A DNA stretch of 64,000 nt from Symbiodinium natans (taxonomy: Eukaryota > Sar > Dinophyceae > Suessiales > Symbiodiniaceae), in contig CAJNDS010002105.1 in the NCBI GenBank assembly GCA_905221605.1, positions 498,001-562,000 of the forward strand, given 5' to 3'. Position numbers and translations under genes: made by a program. The notes below the pieces were generated by a model. The model was not told the DNA's origin. It saw only the letters and a list, made by a program, of their open reading frames with translations, and searched no databases. This document shows positions 1 to 11,730 of this stretch, piece after piece. The number at the start of each line of letters is the position of its first letter. Within the stretch, counting starts at the first letter, position 1.

Positions 1-433
1 CGACTTCCCAAGACGCTGTGGATGTTCAGGTCAAGTCGTTCCAGAAGAGCGGCCGTGAGCCCTTCCTGCTTTCCGAGTAAGTAATGAACGCATCGGACTT
101 CAAAGCAAGACTCGCTGCAAGACTATTGCTTGCGACGTGGCTGTGCCGAGATGTGCTTGAAGCTCTTGCCAGGCGTTGTTGGTCTAGGCGCTTTGCCTGC
201 AGAGCTGGAGAAGCAGGCTTGTGGATGAACCATGCCGGCGTGCCGCTGTGGTTGACAGATGCTGCAGGTGGGGCTGTTGCGGGAGGAGTTCGCCAAGAAT
301 CGCCCAGCAGCAGCACGGAGCCCTGGACTGGCCATGCTCGAGACAGTCAGAACTGGATATGAAACACCTGGTTGAGGCCAAGCTTCCGCGGGTGTCAGCC
401 GGAACCTGATAGTATCTCTTGCGCAGATCCAAC

Positions 434-947
434 TGCGCAGCGGAAGAAAAAGGTTCGATGACTCAGATTCAGCAAGGTGGCGGCAAAGGGAGGTGGCACG
501 GATGCGGCTGCAACGAAGAGGAAGAACTTGGAAGCTGCGAATGCCTCAGTTTTGCACAGACTGCATTCTCCTGGGCGCACCGGCAAGCAGCTGAATTTGG
601 ATTTTGCGATGTGCTTGCAGGGCCGGGCGCTGTCTGAAGCCATCAGCAAAGTAGACGAAGGCCTGCTTGAGGCAGCGCTCAGCAAGGCCTGTTTCGCCTG
701 TATTGAAGCATCCGCATGCTGGATGTTTGTCAGATGCAATGGCCAATGTCTTTGCCAACCGCGGCAGGCCATTGATGCTGGCATCCAGAACAGCACTGTG
801 GAAGAAGCCGAGGACGTGTTCAGCACGATCGCAGCTTTCCGCCTTTCGATGCTTTCGGTTCGACCACATGTCTTTCCATCTTTGATCCGGTGCGCCTTTT
901 GGGCTGTGAGGACTTGCTGCGGCGCATCGTTTCGCTTCGAGAGCTGA
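434..947 (+). CDS. Hypothetical exon(s), unassigned
   Basis: An open frame of about 156 codons (477-947) contains a helix-forming stretch, GRALSEAISKVDEGLLEAAL, near codons 48-67. A second + frame (456-560) encodes an arginine-rich segment (ARWRQREVARMRLQRGRTWK). The two cannot both be right along their full length. No family was recognised. Composition and helix content favour real coding over chance, but splice borders are not resolved. It may be the 5' end of the gene continued at 1.6-6.3 kb. Confidence 0.25.
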
Positions 948-1639
948 ATGACTGCACCTGAGCTTTTGTTGTCTGATGTGATCTGTGGCAGTCACGCGGT
1001 CTCTACTTGAAGGTCTAACCTTTACATCTCTGGATATCTGGAGCGCATCATTTTGCCCGGAAAGCAATTGGGGAGGGAGTCCCTCAGGTGGCCGCGAGTG
1101 GGGATGACGAGTCAGTTCTACAGGCAAAGTTGGGCACTTCGTACGTCGTACACCTTGCTTTTTTAAACTCTAGTTTGAGCACATCGCCAGCCTTCTGATT
1201 CTTTCAGTCAATGACAGAGGGTTTGGTTTAGGCTTGCGGCTTTAGGGTGCCATCAAAGTATCACTAAGTCGGGGCTGCTCTGCACATGTAGTTGCGTTCC
1301 AGCTATGTCAGTGCAGTTCCTGGACGTTTTGGAATGCAAACATCATGAATCATGTGAGCTCTTGGGTGCCTGAGAGGCTTCCATTTTCTTAGCACGGCAG
1401 TCTGGTGTCAGCGAGACTGACATCGCGCAGGTGTGGGGCGGAGCCACTTTTGGTGGGTGCCGGCATGTAGTGAATAGAACAAAGCTTTTTCCCGCTTCCA
1501 TCTTCGGCTTTGCGGGAGGCAGAGGAAAACTTCAATTTGACCCTCAAGGCCGACACCTCTGTCCTTTCCACGTTCTGTCCGCATCGCCTGCATGAAAGCA
1601 GCATGGCAACTGCTGTGCGTCGCCCCGTTTTTTCTGTGA

Positions 1640-4600
1640 ATCCTGAAGGCTGCCCTCGAGGAGCGCCTGAGCAAAGAGCGCAAGGAGAAAGCACGGGCTT
1701 TGGTGAAGAATTCTGCTGCAGCCGTGCCCCATCCCCCGACAGCGCTGCCGTATGGTCCGAGGCCTCAGCCCGCCTCAGGGAGGCACCTTGGTTGCTTCCA
1801 GGTTTGCTGTGCGAGGGTCTAGGCCCTCTAGGCTTGTGAGAACCTGGCTGGGAGCTTGCAATGCCCTGAACTGGCCCTGAACGGAGATGACGTGCGAGCA
1901 CAACCTGGGTGCGTCAGCATCGTCACGCCAGCACGTCGACGTACAAGGCTCTCAAGCAGCACCGGCCGCAAGAGCATACCAACAAAAAAGAACAGAGTAT
2001 CTCTCAAGTTCAAGTGGGGTTGCCATGGCCAACAACATACACCCTGCTGCCACGGCAACAGACGCCAAGACCACCAAGCAAGGAGCTCCAATGCAAGCAA
2101 CAGCGAAACGAGGGCCAATCGGTCCATGGAACACTCAGTGCATGAAAGAGCTCTACGATGACCTGAATGGTGCCCCTCTTGCCCACGCTGTCAGCCTCCA
2201 CCACTGTGGACCATCTAAGCCGCAGCGAGCATGCTCCGGTAACCGCCTGTTTATTATCTGAGCAGCATCCTCATCAACCTGGGCAGAGGTGGCACTCAGG
2301 ATGGGGCGGAACTTTCATTCATTCACAGCGACCATCTGGTCCCAGGCAACGGGCGGCCGAAACATCAGCGTCCGACCCTCAGTCCATTCGATGACCGGTT
2401 GAATTCCATGCGCATTCCCCCTAGGCCTTGAAAAGCGCCATTGAGCAAGCTCGTGATTTGGCCGCAACAATGAGGGAAATAGTCATTCTGGTCCATTCTT
2501 GCACAACCATATGTCCAAGGTGCCGAGGATGCTGCTTCCGAAGAAGACTTTCAGGCAGCGCCAGGCTGTGCACTCGACTGCTGCTTGTGCTGGGCAAAAA
2601 TGGAGGCCGCAGAGGATGCCCTCACCCGGCTTCTTCAAGAAGAAGCAGCCAGGACTTGGTGTTTTTGTTTCGTTAGATCCGTTTTCGTGACTTGTCCGTG
2701 CCAAAAGTGCAGGAAAGCTCCTGCACCAATGGAGCCAGAACCAACAGAACCGGAACCACCGGAGCCGGAACCAGATGTCCCGGCAGCGGTCAAGCGCGAA
2801 GCGCCACAAGCAGCCAAGGCGGAGGACCTCCCCACAGGCCCATTGAGTTGCATAAGTATCCCAACCCAATAGCAAAGCAAAGCGTGAGCGTCCTGGATGA
2901 CAGGAAGGCCGATTCCCAAGGTCCCTGGCATTAAGCCGAAGACTTGGCATTCCCCATGGTCAATGTCATCGGCTATTGATCGATCACAGAGCCTCAAAGC
3001 AGGGCCTTCCGAGAACGCATCTGCGTGACGCCATGTGACGCCCACTGCAGGCGGATGCAGCTGCGTGTGCTGGACAAAGTTGGCAGCGCCCCAAAAGTTG
3101 TGAAGGCAGTTCTAGCTGCCTTGCAGAGAGCTCGTTCGCTGATACTTCGTAGTTGGTCGACGCCTGACGCAGTGGAGCAACATTACCTGATACTTGTTCC
3201 TATCCACCATCTGAGGTTGCGGCATGACTTTGCAGACAACGAAGTGGGGAATGGTTGTCGAGGAGAATGTGAGTTTAGGTGATCTGAAGCTCATGCGGGA
3301 GCCAATTCGAGGCTCCGCCGTAGATCCAGATCGCTGCAGGAAGTGGAAGCCAAGCCGGGGCAGCCTCTCCTGAAGGCTGGCGATTGCATTGTCGAGGCGG
3401 GAAAAACCCGGTCGCATGCAAAGCAAAAGCTGCTCATGCTGCGTTCTGGCAGGTAGATAAGCTTTCCCTCGTCGGGCTGCCCGAGGATGTCTGCGAGGCC
3501 ATGGACAGTCGCGCTTGAGAGGGCAGCCTGTTGAGTGCCGTAGCTGTTGGCTGATGGCAAGAATCTGCAAGACCTGCGGAAGGACACATTCGGCACTGCC
3601 TTTCGGCATGGTGTTTGGGTTTCTGCTGTCTCGGGTGCTGAGGCGGGCGACCACGAACATGAATCCACACAATGCCAGATGTGGCACACGGGCGTCAAAT
3701 CTAAGAATTCCTACAAACCAGGCGGGTGTTAATCGGGATGACCTTGATGCAGTCTGCTTCCTGGTCTCAGCTATACTGCCAGAGCAGAGGACTGGGTACT
3801 TGATCACACTCTCTCGCATTGCTGCTGAGGCCGAGTACGCATACGACAAGTTCTTCTCCATGTACGGTTTGGCCGAGGTGCTTTGAACGGATGCACGCAA
3901 AATGTTGACCAATGCCAAGTAACTGCCGAAAAATGAGGAAGGCTGCCCATGACTCAGTACTCCCCCTCCCCTCCCTAATTTAAAAATGCTAAAGTCAAGG
4001 CAAAAATCCAGAGATCCCGAAGCCCACGAAGGGGGGGGGTCGGGGGTCAAAGTGTGGGCGAAACTCAGGGTTTTTGAGGTTTCCGGGCTTGAGGTTTCAG
4101 GGCTTCAAGGCTGCTACAGTAATTGAGGTGTGAGGCTGTGGGTTGCTTCGAGGCACCAAAGAGTGCTGATACTCGGGAGGTGTTAGAGCATGAGGGTTTT
4201 GGGGTTTCGAGGGCTTATAGTCTTCGGGGTTGAGGTTTGGAGTTACGGTTTCGGCCTGTGGCGCCCCTCTTAAGGATGACACGAGGGCTAAGAGTTCCAT
4301 TTGGGGGGGACCTAGTATTAGGATTGGGGGCTTTGCAGTTTATCATAAGGTGTGGGCATAGGGTTTCCGGTTTAGGTGGAGAGTTTGGAGCTTCAGCAAA
4401 GGTTCGAGGTCTGGCTTGGCCACAGAAGATTTTGTTAGGGTGTTTAAGTCGGGTTGGGGCTTTACAAATTAAGATTTCTGCGTCATGTGTTTCCCCAGGG
4501 GAGAATGCAAAAAACACGTGTCGCCACGGCAAGCATTTTCCACGAATTACGGCCTCCGTCGTGTGTTTCCCATGTTTCAAGTCCTTCCCAGAAGTACTGG

Positions 4601-6262
4601 CAGCAGCACACCAGTAACAGCAGCAACACCAGCAACGCCATCAACACCAGTAACACCGGCAACACCAGCACCAACGGTAGCAACGGCAACAACAGCAAGA
4701 CGGCAACAACAGCAACAACAGCAACAGCAGCAACAACAGCAACAACAGCAACAGCAGCAACAACAGCAACAACAGCAACAACAGCAACACCAACAGCAGC
4801 AGCAACAGCAACAGCAGCAACAAAGCATTGAGGTTGCACCACCGACATTGATGGCAATGCCAATCCCCCATTTCCCCAAGTGCAAGAAGCAGCTGTAATT
4901 CCTTTTCCTCTGTCGTTATTGACATGAGTCAATGCCGGTCCCAATGATTCGCGATTTACGGCTTGCTGTGTCCGTGGATGCCGCAGCGAAGCAGCGAAGC
5001 TTTACAAGCAAAACGGATGCTGCTCGAGTTGGCTTAGATACCTGTTCATGCTTTAACGGTCACCAACCCGATCTGCGTAGTCAAAATTAGGGTCAAGCGC
5101 ACGTCGTCGCAGGCTCACAGCGAGGTAGCACTGCGCGTGGCCATCATGGAGGTGCTCGTCGGACTTGCATGCTGGGATGTACTGCTGGGCACCATGTTGC
5201 CGAGTCTAATTTTGGTGCGAAGGCACGAGCTGCTGGCGTGGAAGCAGCTCTTATCTCAGAGGCAGAGATGCGCCTCAGGCGGGACCCTCAGGAAGCCTAC
5301 GCAAAGTAATGGTCTCTGAAGACGGGGTTTGTTCGAGGAGATTAATCGTGCCATACTCTTTTTTGCGATATGCGAGAAAAACATGTAGAGCACGTGCGAC
5401 AAGATTTGGTGCTCCTGTTAGATGGTGGGGCATGTGAGCTAAGGACTCTTGCAGCAGAGAGGGAACTTGAGAGTGCTGGGGCCGGGTGCCAAATTGCAAC
5501 ACTTGTGCAGCAGGATCTCTGCCCTGCCCTGCCAGAAGGAGAGGTAGTTGCCATACCTCGGCGCCGCTCCTTTGAAAGCCCAGGGGCACCTTAGTTTCGG
5601 CACGCAGTTCCGAATACATCACCTACGCAGCAGCTGCTTAGTGCGTCAACCCACCCACCTCGACCCGTAAGCCAAGACCCAGTGCTTTTCGGCAATGTCC
5701 AATCTGGCGCCATGTCGTCAAAAGCTGCCTTGCTCCATGACTTGGAGAAAAAGCGGCAGGAGCAGACCTTGTGATGATTCTGTAGCATCAAACGCCCACG
5801 GACCTGCATAACGTAGGCCTGTATGCCATGGTGATGCCCTTACCACCAAGGCAGGCATGTTCTTGGCCACAACTGCAGTTCTTCCGATCTTTAATCCTGC
5901 TGCCAAGGCTGACCCCCCCCTCCCACAGAAAGAATGAGTATGAGTAGAATGCAAGGAACAGCCAGCGAGTCATACGAAACCTATGCTGCTGTGCTTGGTA
6001 GCTACAAGTTGCAAGACTGTAAGCCCAGGCCGAGCGCCTGTAGGCTGACAAGGAGGTGGCCACACCTTCCAACGACATGCTGCATGATTAGCAGTCATTG
6101 AGGAGCGAGAGAAGCAGCGCCAGAAGAACGCAGAGGAGATTGGGTGAGCGACGGCAGTGCATTGCTTACGGTTGGTTGAGTTGGGCTGAGCGAGGAGGCA
6201 GCCGAGGAAAGCCACCGAGCACAGGCTGCCTTGCGCATCCAGTGCTTCGCTGCCTGGCATGC
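1640..6262 (+). CDS. Unassigned multi-exon gene with charged helical exons
   Basis: Separate + strand blocks read as charged alpha-helix. They are 1,644-1,785 (LEERLSKERKEKARAL, then a Pro/Ala tail), 2,428-2,490 (LKSAIEQARDLAATMREIV), 2,600-2,655 (MEAAEDALTRLLQEEAAR), 2,730-2,835 (Pro/Glu repeats EPEPTEPEPPEPEP, then an Ala/Lys tail), 5,211-5,305 (AGVEAALISEAEMRLRRD), 5,392-5,540 (CELRTLAAERELESAG), 5,690-5,775 (KAALLHDLEKKRQEQTL), 6,095-6,145 (EEREKQRQKNAEEIG) and 6,186-6,262 (QAALRIQCFAAWHAS). Several are preceded by AG, as at intron ends. Together they suggest one coiled-coil protein, perhaps with IQ/SFI1-like 'RIQxFAAW' helices. No enzyme domain is visible. Grouping these blocks into one gene is inference. 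Confidence 0.35.
3515..3886 (+). CDS. Possible exon, 123-codon open frame
   Basis: An open + frame with a CxxC (ICKTC, near codon 14) and a C-terminal half rich in acidic and aromatic residues (AEAEYAYDKFFSMYG). A longer minus-strand open frame covers the same DNA (3,112-4,050) but has low-complexity composition and lies against the direction of all assignable genes. No family was recognised, so this is weakly supported. Confidence 0.15.
   Translation: MRGQPVECRSCWLMARICKTCGRTHSALPFGMVFGFLLSRVLRRATTNMNPHNARCGTRASNLRIPTNQAGVNRDDLDAVCFLVSAILPEQRTGYLITLSRIAAEAEYAYDKFFSMYGLAEVL
4070..4450. repeat. Degenerate telomere-like GGGTTT-rich stretch
   Basis: About 380 bp in which imperfect TTTNGGG/GGTTT units recur every 7-25 bp (GGGTTTTTGAGGTTT, TTTTGGGGTTTCGAGGG, TAGGGTTTCCGGTTTAGG). 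The pattern looks like a decayed array of the TTTAGGG telomere unit. It is G/T-rich on the + strand and has no convincing coding frame. Intact units occur elsewhere in the window. Confidence 0.45.
4600..4828 (+). repeat. Trinucleotide tract, (CAG/CAA)n with imperfect AAC/ACC flank
   Basis: From about 4,690 to 4,825 the + strand is almost entirely CAA and CAG codons, preceded by a related imperfect tract (CAACACCAGCAACGCC-like units) from about 4,607. Read in one frame it encodes more than 35 glutamines; in the others it encodes Thr/Ala or Asn/Ser, and the minus strand gives Leu/Cys/Val runs. An open frame 4,485-4,898 carries the poly-Gln and ends shortly after it (MAMPIPHFPKCKKQL, stop at 4,896-4,898). 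Whether it is translated is unknown; it may be an intronic microsatellite of the gene at 1.6-6.3 kb. Confidence 0.9.
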
Positions 6263-6527
6263 ATCATGCCGATGTAGACCTATGACATGGCACATCGCAA
6301 GCGTTGCTTAACTACGAGGCGCGTGGGACTGCACAGGAGCAAAAGCCACAGTTCTGCACTTCCCAAAATGTGTGCACGCGCGGCACTGAGGCCGGAGCAC
6401 GGTTTGAAAAAGCCGCGAAATGCAGACCCCCGTTAACGAATGCAAGCATGCGCTGTCCACGAGCCACGCTTGAGGGAAAGTTTTTAGGTCGATAAAGACG
6501 CCAAAAAAGCGTACGGGACAGAGGAGG

Positions 6528-7087
6528 ATGCTGACAAGAGAGCACGATTTGTCACGATACAACGAGCCAAAACCATGTCTGTCACGATGCAAGCTGCGAC
6601 CGCGCATTTTGGTAAACCGAGCCAAAACAGGCGAGAGCCCCACAGTGTTGTCACGCTTGGGAAAGACAGCTTTCGATGGCTTACTCAACGAGGCTAACTT
6701 CAAGCTTTTAAATTTGTGTCTCGACGCTTCACAAGGGTTGATCCAGGTCCGAAGCCTGTTGGCGAGACGCAGCTGGACAGAGGCTGAATGGAAGAGCCTT
6801 CAGAGCCTTGGTCCCACAATGAAAAAGCCGGGCACGTTGCATCTGCTTGCCAGATGTGCCAGCGTGTAATTCCCATGCCCGAAGTGGACAGCACTCAGGA
6901 AGCAGGTGCAAGACCTGGGCACTCTCGCGAAGGCGTTGCGGCAGCAAGGATGGGATGCATATGCCTGCAGCAACTCCTGGATCACGTGGACACATGGCGC
7001 TGGCATCGCAGGAAAGCAGTTCCTTGTCCCGGCGGAGTTGCTGCTAACGTTCCTGCGGAGGTCTACTTGGCAGGTCGCCTGTTGTAA
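6528..7087 (+). CDS. Possible exons, unassigned
   Basis: A 113-codon open + frame (6,528-6,869) includes LSRLGKTAFDGLLNEANFKL and a Trp-containing helix (RRSWTEAEWKSLQSLG). After an AG at about 6,905 a further helical block reads QDLGTLAKALRQQGWDAYA. No domain was recognised. It may belong to the 3' end of the preceding helical gene. Confidence 0.25.
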
Positions 7088-7149
7088 ACACAGTTTGTTC
7101 GTTCGTTTAGATGTTGCCTGTTGCAAGACACTTCAGATATTGAGCGCGC

Positions 7150-8200
7150 CATGAGTGCTTAAAGTTACTAACAGTTACTACCGGTGAGCCGAATAGCGCG
7201 GGACACCGCCCTCAGGGTTTGAAAAGCTGACAAGCTTTCAGAAGATGGGCTGGCCACTTTGGCCCACCTCGGGCACTTCAGATCACGACATCAGGGTGGC
7301 CATGTAGTGGTAGTCGCGGAAATCAATGTCATACAGGACGGAAAGGTCGGTTTCGCAGGTCTGATAAGATAAGAGCCATATTATCGCTTGTTCTGTGCTT
7401 CCGCTGTTCGCAGGTTCACGAGGATCCAGCGACTGAAAAATCAGATCAGATCAGTGAAGGCGTCTGTCGATCACACTTGAACTTTTCCCACTAAGCCGAT
7501 CAGGAACGAACATCCGTCTCGATTACGCTCGCGCAATCCTCCCTCCGATGTTGGTTGTCCATTTTGCAGTGTACTGTGGTATATCTTTCTCTGTATACTA
7601 TTGTATATAAATACACACCGAAATAAGTGAAGATGAAAAGGCATGCGGCCAATCGAATACCGTCCCCCGAGTCTACCTGTCTAGAAGTACACAGTGCCTG
7701 ACGATGCAACACGCAGTGAGGGTATTTGCACCCCTGCTTGATTTCGTGCATCCGCCCTGAAAAGCAAGCTCGAAGATCAGCGTTTATGTGTCCTTAGCAA
7801 CGGCCTTCCCCGGCCCCTCCGCCGAGTCCATTCCAACTCGTCCATGTTGCATGAATAGTCATGAGGGATCATGAATCGTTGTGGTTCAAGGTCCATCGGT
7901 GCAGCGCTGCAAGAAGTCCAGATGCGATGGCTGAGGCAGTGTCCGTCAGATGCTGCCTGCAACTAACAAGTCGTCTCCGCTGCTTTGCTTGAAGAAGAGT
8001 GCCCAGCATTTTTGGTTGTACTTGTAGGTGCTTCAGACTCTGTCCGCGCTGGCTGTTCCCTTAGCATGCCTTGCGTCAGCGTCAACAAAGTGTCATGAGG
8101 TAGTTCCTACTCGCTCGTTAGTTGGGTGGCACTGATGTGAACTGATGTCAATGTCAAGATGCAGCTGAGGCGCTGGACGGATTGCGGGCCTCTCCAAGCG
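7150..8200. other. No gene seen; probable intergenic or intronic spacer
   Basis: No family-level coding signal on either strand. An A/T-rich patch at 7,560-7,640 contains runs such as TATTGTATATAAATACACAC. TATA boxes are not typical of dinoflagellate promoters, so this is not called as a promoter. Confidence 0.5.
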
Positions 8201-8331
8201 ACTCTCAGAAGAGCTTGTGCTCAACGCTGAGTTGATGATGTTTTGCACAATGGCACCCTAACTTTCGCCCGATAGGCAAGCCGGGTGTTTGGGCATCCGC
8301 CGTGTATCCTTTAAGTTTGTGAGGTTCACTT

Positions 8332-8793
8332 TTGTGCCTCGAAGCACAACCAGTGCATGTGCCAGAAGCTTTGGCTGCACAACGTTGCAGGAGATGGCTT
8401 TTGTTGTTTGCCCAGCCTGCTGCACAACTAGTTTGGCCAGCTACCAAGGATCCAAATCGAACCATCGTGAACTTCTGCCAAGCTTTGCTGCGCGTGGCGA
8501 CGGCACCGGTCCGTGGCTCTTCGCCAGTGTCCACGGCGGCATCGGCCTGCATGGCAAACCTGGCCGAAATACTGGATCTGAACAGCTGGGCAGGCGCCGT
8601 TTTTGTTTTCTTCAGCTGCTTCAATACAGAACGACGAAACAGCGCAGGGCGGCCACGAACTCGTGATCGTCGCTTTGCCGCGGACGAGCATGCCTACGCG
8701 ATAGGAACGTCCGTGCTACCAGGGCATCCAGTGGCCAGAAGAATCCGTACCTACAATATTATAGGAACGTCCACGCTTCCAGAGCATCCCTGA
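8332..8793 (+). CDS. Hypothetical protein, 153-codon open frame
   Basis: One of the longer uninterrupted + frames in the window. It carries helical segments (VPEALAAQRCRRWLLLFAQP, then TIVNFCQALLRVA) and a hydrophobic stretch (AGAVFVFFSCF). The last 30 codons run into the direct repeat at 8,701-8,789, so the true end is probably earlier. No family was recognised. Confidence 0.28.
   Translation: MCLEAQPVHVPEALAAQRCRRWLLLFAQPAAQLVWPATKDPNRTIVNFCQALLRVATAPVRGSSPVSTAASACMANLAEILDLNSWAGAVFVFFSCFNTERRNSAGRPRTRDRRFAADEHAYAIGTSVLPGHPVARRIRTYNIIGTSTLPEHP
8701..8789. repeat. Direct repeat, two 29-bp copies spaced 60 bp
   Basis: ATAGGAACGTCC begins both copies (8,701 and 8,761) and GCATCC ends both (to 8,729 and 8,789). 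The copies differ at a few positions only. Confidence 0.75.
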
Positions 8794-9294
8794 ATCCCTT
8801 CCGCGGTGCCTCGTAGCGAAAAGATGATAAGGACATTAAGGACATGTAAGCTGTCCAGTGATGTCGGGTGATCTTCGCATGCCTGAGCGCAGGCGGCTCT
8901 GCGATGGGCGGGCCGTTTGCTCGAAGGATTTCTGGGCCGCTTCTGCAGACTTGCACTTGTCCGGCTATGTGGCTTGTCCAAAGCGTTTGTGTTGACACGC
9001 TGTCGGAGGGTGTTTGACTGCCTCGGTCGTGTGGAAAGTTGATTGCATCATTCAAGATTTCAACAAGAGGCCATCCAGCGCCATCCGAGGCTTGAACCTT
9101 GGCGTGGCTGTGCGCTTGCTGCAGCCGGCTGCTGGGGCAGCGGCGGTTCAGCGCCAGAGAAGCTGCAGAATCTGGTGCCGCTGTGGACTTTTCGACATGC
9201 GGCCCCCTTAGCCTTGCCCTTGCTGCGTCATGCGGGGCAGGTAGCCGTGGCAGCTGCGCTGCTTGGGCTTGCCCTCCAGGAGTCGGAAGGTTGT

Positions 9295-9332
9295 TTAGAC
9301 TTGAGATATCCTCAAGGTACCCTTAAGTTCTT
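9295..9332. repeat. Short dispersed motif GAGATATCCTCA, copy 1
   Basis: GAGATATCCTCAAGGTACCC followed by TTAAGTTCTTCTGCT. A related copy lies at 14,870-14,912 (GAGATATCCTCAGATATCCC, then TTGAGAGTTCTTTTGCT). The two share both the palindromic GATATC core and the downstream TTCTT(C/T)TGCT. Confidence 0.55.
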
Positions 9333-9464
9333 CTGCTGATTCGACCGAGCCCTGAAAGAAGGAGCCGAAGACCGGCGAAGGCCCAGCTGCCGAGCTGCTG
9401 GCTGCGGTGTTGTCGGTCCCAAGGTTAGGAGCTCCATTGGGCCGAGCTCTTCCCAAAACGGAGG

Positions 9465-9570
9465 AGAGTTCATTGAGTTCATTGAGTTCATGACTGAGAG
9501 TTCATCTGAGAAGTCATGTGAGAATTCATTTTCGAATTCATGTGAGAGTTAATTTGCGTTCATGAGAGAG
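9465..9570. repeat. GAGTTCATT-type short tandem repeats
   Basis: Tandem GAGTTCATT units, then diverged (GA)GTTCAT and GAATTCAT variants, ending in a GAGAGAGA run. Non-coding appearance; directly upstream of the first HECT-gene candidate exons. Confidence 0.7.
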
Positions 9571-9773
9571 AGAACAATGAGAGCTATACTATACGGGCCT
9601 TTTAAAAGGTGCAGTTCTGGTAGCTGGCACCCTTGAAGAGCCAGAGGAGCACATGTGGTCCCCAGCTTTGCGTCGACTGGGAGCCCGCTTCAAAGAATAT
9701 CGTGGGCATGAGCGCCAAGGCCACAAGCGAAGCCTGACTGAGAGATATCAAGTGGTATCGAGTAATTCGAGTC

Positions 9774-11290
9774 ATGCAGGTTCTGCGAAAGCGATGGAGC
9801 AGGAGTACGCCATGGCATATGCTGCAGGCACCCGGCAGATGCAAAAGCTGCCACAGTGTAGGTGAATTGTCACGCGCTCAATTGAGTCGCAAAGGTAACC
9901 TGTTCGAACTGCATGCCGCGCTGGCCTTGCCATTGCCGGAGCTGCTTGCGATCGAATCATACCTGCTGGAAAGAGCAGTGGAGGCGATGATGCTGCCAGC
10001 AGTTTGTGGAAGCTCACTCTGTCACTGGAACACCTTTGCTCCTGTTGCGCGGTTGCAGGTATCAATGCTTCCTGGAGCAGGAGCTTTGGGCCAAGATGAG
10101 CCGGTGACCCTGAAGGACCCGAGGCAGATGGCGGGCAACCCACGTCTGTCGCGTAGTGGGCACTTGCAGGAGCTACGTCGGCAGCTGCAACACCTGGCCG
10201 ATCCTGCTGCCATCGCCCAGTGGTGGAACCAAGTCCTCATGCTGAAGTATGTGCCAAAGGCAGGATCCAATCAGTCCAGATTCCATGTAGAAATTGCTTT
10301 CGGTCGTTCTTTGCGGAGGGCAGATCATTGCATGCGGCTCAGGAGGTCGTTTTGGGACCTTTGCGGCTCCGCGGATACCAGCGGCACTGCCTTGCCGTGG
10401 CGCATCATAAGGTATGCCCGCGTGCAGTGGACTGCCTGGCACAGCTCTACAGCACACTGCTTGGCAAAGCTCGTGCAGCCTCGAAGTCAGGATTGAACTA
10501 CCAGGTTTTTCAAAGCATCGCCAATACCATTGCCTACATGGAGGGTGGGGATGTGACGAAGGCGTTTCTCGACTGCAGCTGAGGTCATGTGAGGTCCACC
10601 CAAGCCGATACCAGAAGTCGAAGAGGTTCCAGAAGAGGTTCCAGAGAGCAGGGAGTAGAGAGTCATGGGAGTCGAAGTGAAAACTCTTAGGCTCTGGAGG
10701 CGCATTCAAAGTGTAATGGCTGGTGATGCGCGCTCCAGATCCTCCAGCCAACCTTTGGGCAACGTTCTTCACTTGATTCACCTGCATGCTGTTCTCCTCT
10801 CCCAGAGCCTGGGAATCATGACATACGATGAGCTCCGAAGCCCAGAGTCTCCTCTCTGCAAGCACGACATCGCCGTCTATGTGAGCCAGGTGGGGAAGTG
10901 CCGGAGTTGCGGCACCCCTGTAGAGAAGTCTATACAGGCATATCTGGAAAAGGTTTGTTTCCTCGTGCTAGTGGAGGTGACCTCGGTCACCGCCCGGCTG
11001 GCTTGGAGTGGTGCGGAAGCATCCGGCACTACGGCCACTACTGGCCTTCAGGTCCGACACTTGCTCAAGCGACTGGCTCACACGTGACACATACCTCATG
11101 TTTGGTTCGGCCACTTGTCCGCCCTTGCCTCAGCCTAGGAGAGGAACTCCTGGAAGCTGCCGGACGCGTCCTGGCCCAGCTATGGGCGCTATGCCGCCGT
11201 GGAGAGAAGCCTCTTCCAGCGAGCAACTGGCATGCTCCAGACTCGGTCGCCGAAGCCTTCAAAGCTGTCGTCAAGGAGAAGCATCCTTTT
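9774..11290 (+). CDS. Probable 5' exons, upstream of or part of the HECT ligase gene
   Basis: Several + strand blocks look coding. They are 9,896-10,035 (ELLAIESYLLERAVEAMMLP), 10,060-10,300 (GHLQELRRQLQHLADPAAIA), 10,270-10,582 (AVDCLAQLYSTLLGKARAA, then NYQVFQSIANTIAYMEGGD), 10,830-10,955 (CRSCGTPVEKSIQAYLEK) and 11,140-11,290 (EELLEAAGRVLAQLWALC). None carries a diagnostic motif. They lie on the same strand just before the first recognisable HECT-ligase segment at 11,731, where UBE3-type proteins have a long helical N-terminal region. Assignment to that gene is inference. Confidence 0.35.
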
Positions 11291-11348
11291 TGAGAAGCAT
11301 GTAGAGAAGCAACAAAATTATTTCACTTCGAACATCTCCACCCTCTCT

Positions 11349-11452
11349 GGGTAGAGATACCCTGGGGTTGGGCACTCCAGGGACACTCTGCGGCTGGGCA
11401 CTCGAGGGACACTCACTCCAGGAACACTCTGGGGTTGGGCACTCCAGGGATG
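11349..11452. repeat. Tandem repeat GGGTTGGGCACTCCAGGGAC-type, about four copies
   Basis: Units of roughly 22-31 bp built on TGGGCACTC(C/G)AGGGACACTC recur at about 11,360, 11,392, 11,428 and neighbouring positions. They are imperfect and probably intronic or non-coding. Confidence 0.75.
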
Positions 11453-11730
11453 AGCGAGGAGTAGATCGGGCGAGGAGAAGAGTTCCGGGCGAGGAGACGA
11501 GGTGAGTTTAAAGTCTAACAACCCCACACCGAGGGTGGGGAAAAACATGGAAAAACGCTTGTGCCAGCTCGTGCAGAAGCTGTCACATAGTTGAGGAGAT
11601 CACCGACACGCTGCAGCTTGCTCAGCCAGCACAGCTGCCCGCGGGTGCCGAGCGTTTGCTCAGACATCTGCCGCAGGCCGCGCTCTGACTTGCGAGCCGG
11701 CTCTGAGCAGAGCATCTGCGCTGTGTGCAG

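Noticed and set aside
3112-4050. Minus-strand open frame of 312 codons
   Set aside because: It is the longest frame in the window but shows no domain, has low-complexity composition, and lies opposite to every assignable gene. It is kept out for lack of support, though not disproved.
7585-7620. TATA-like promoter before the 8-kb region
   Set aside because: Isolated AT-rich patch with no gene start positioned after it; dinoflagellates generally lack TATA boxes.
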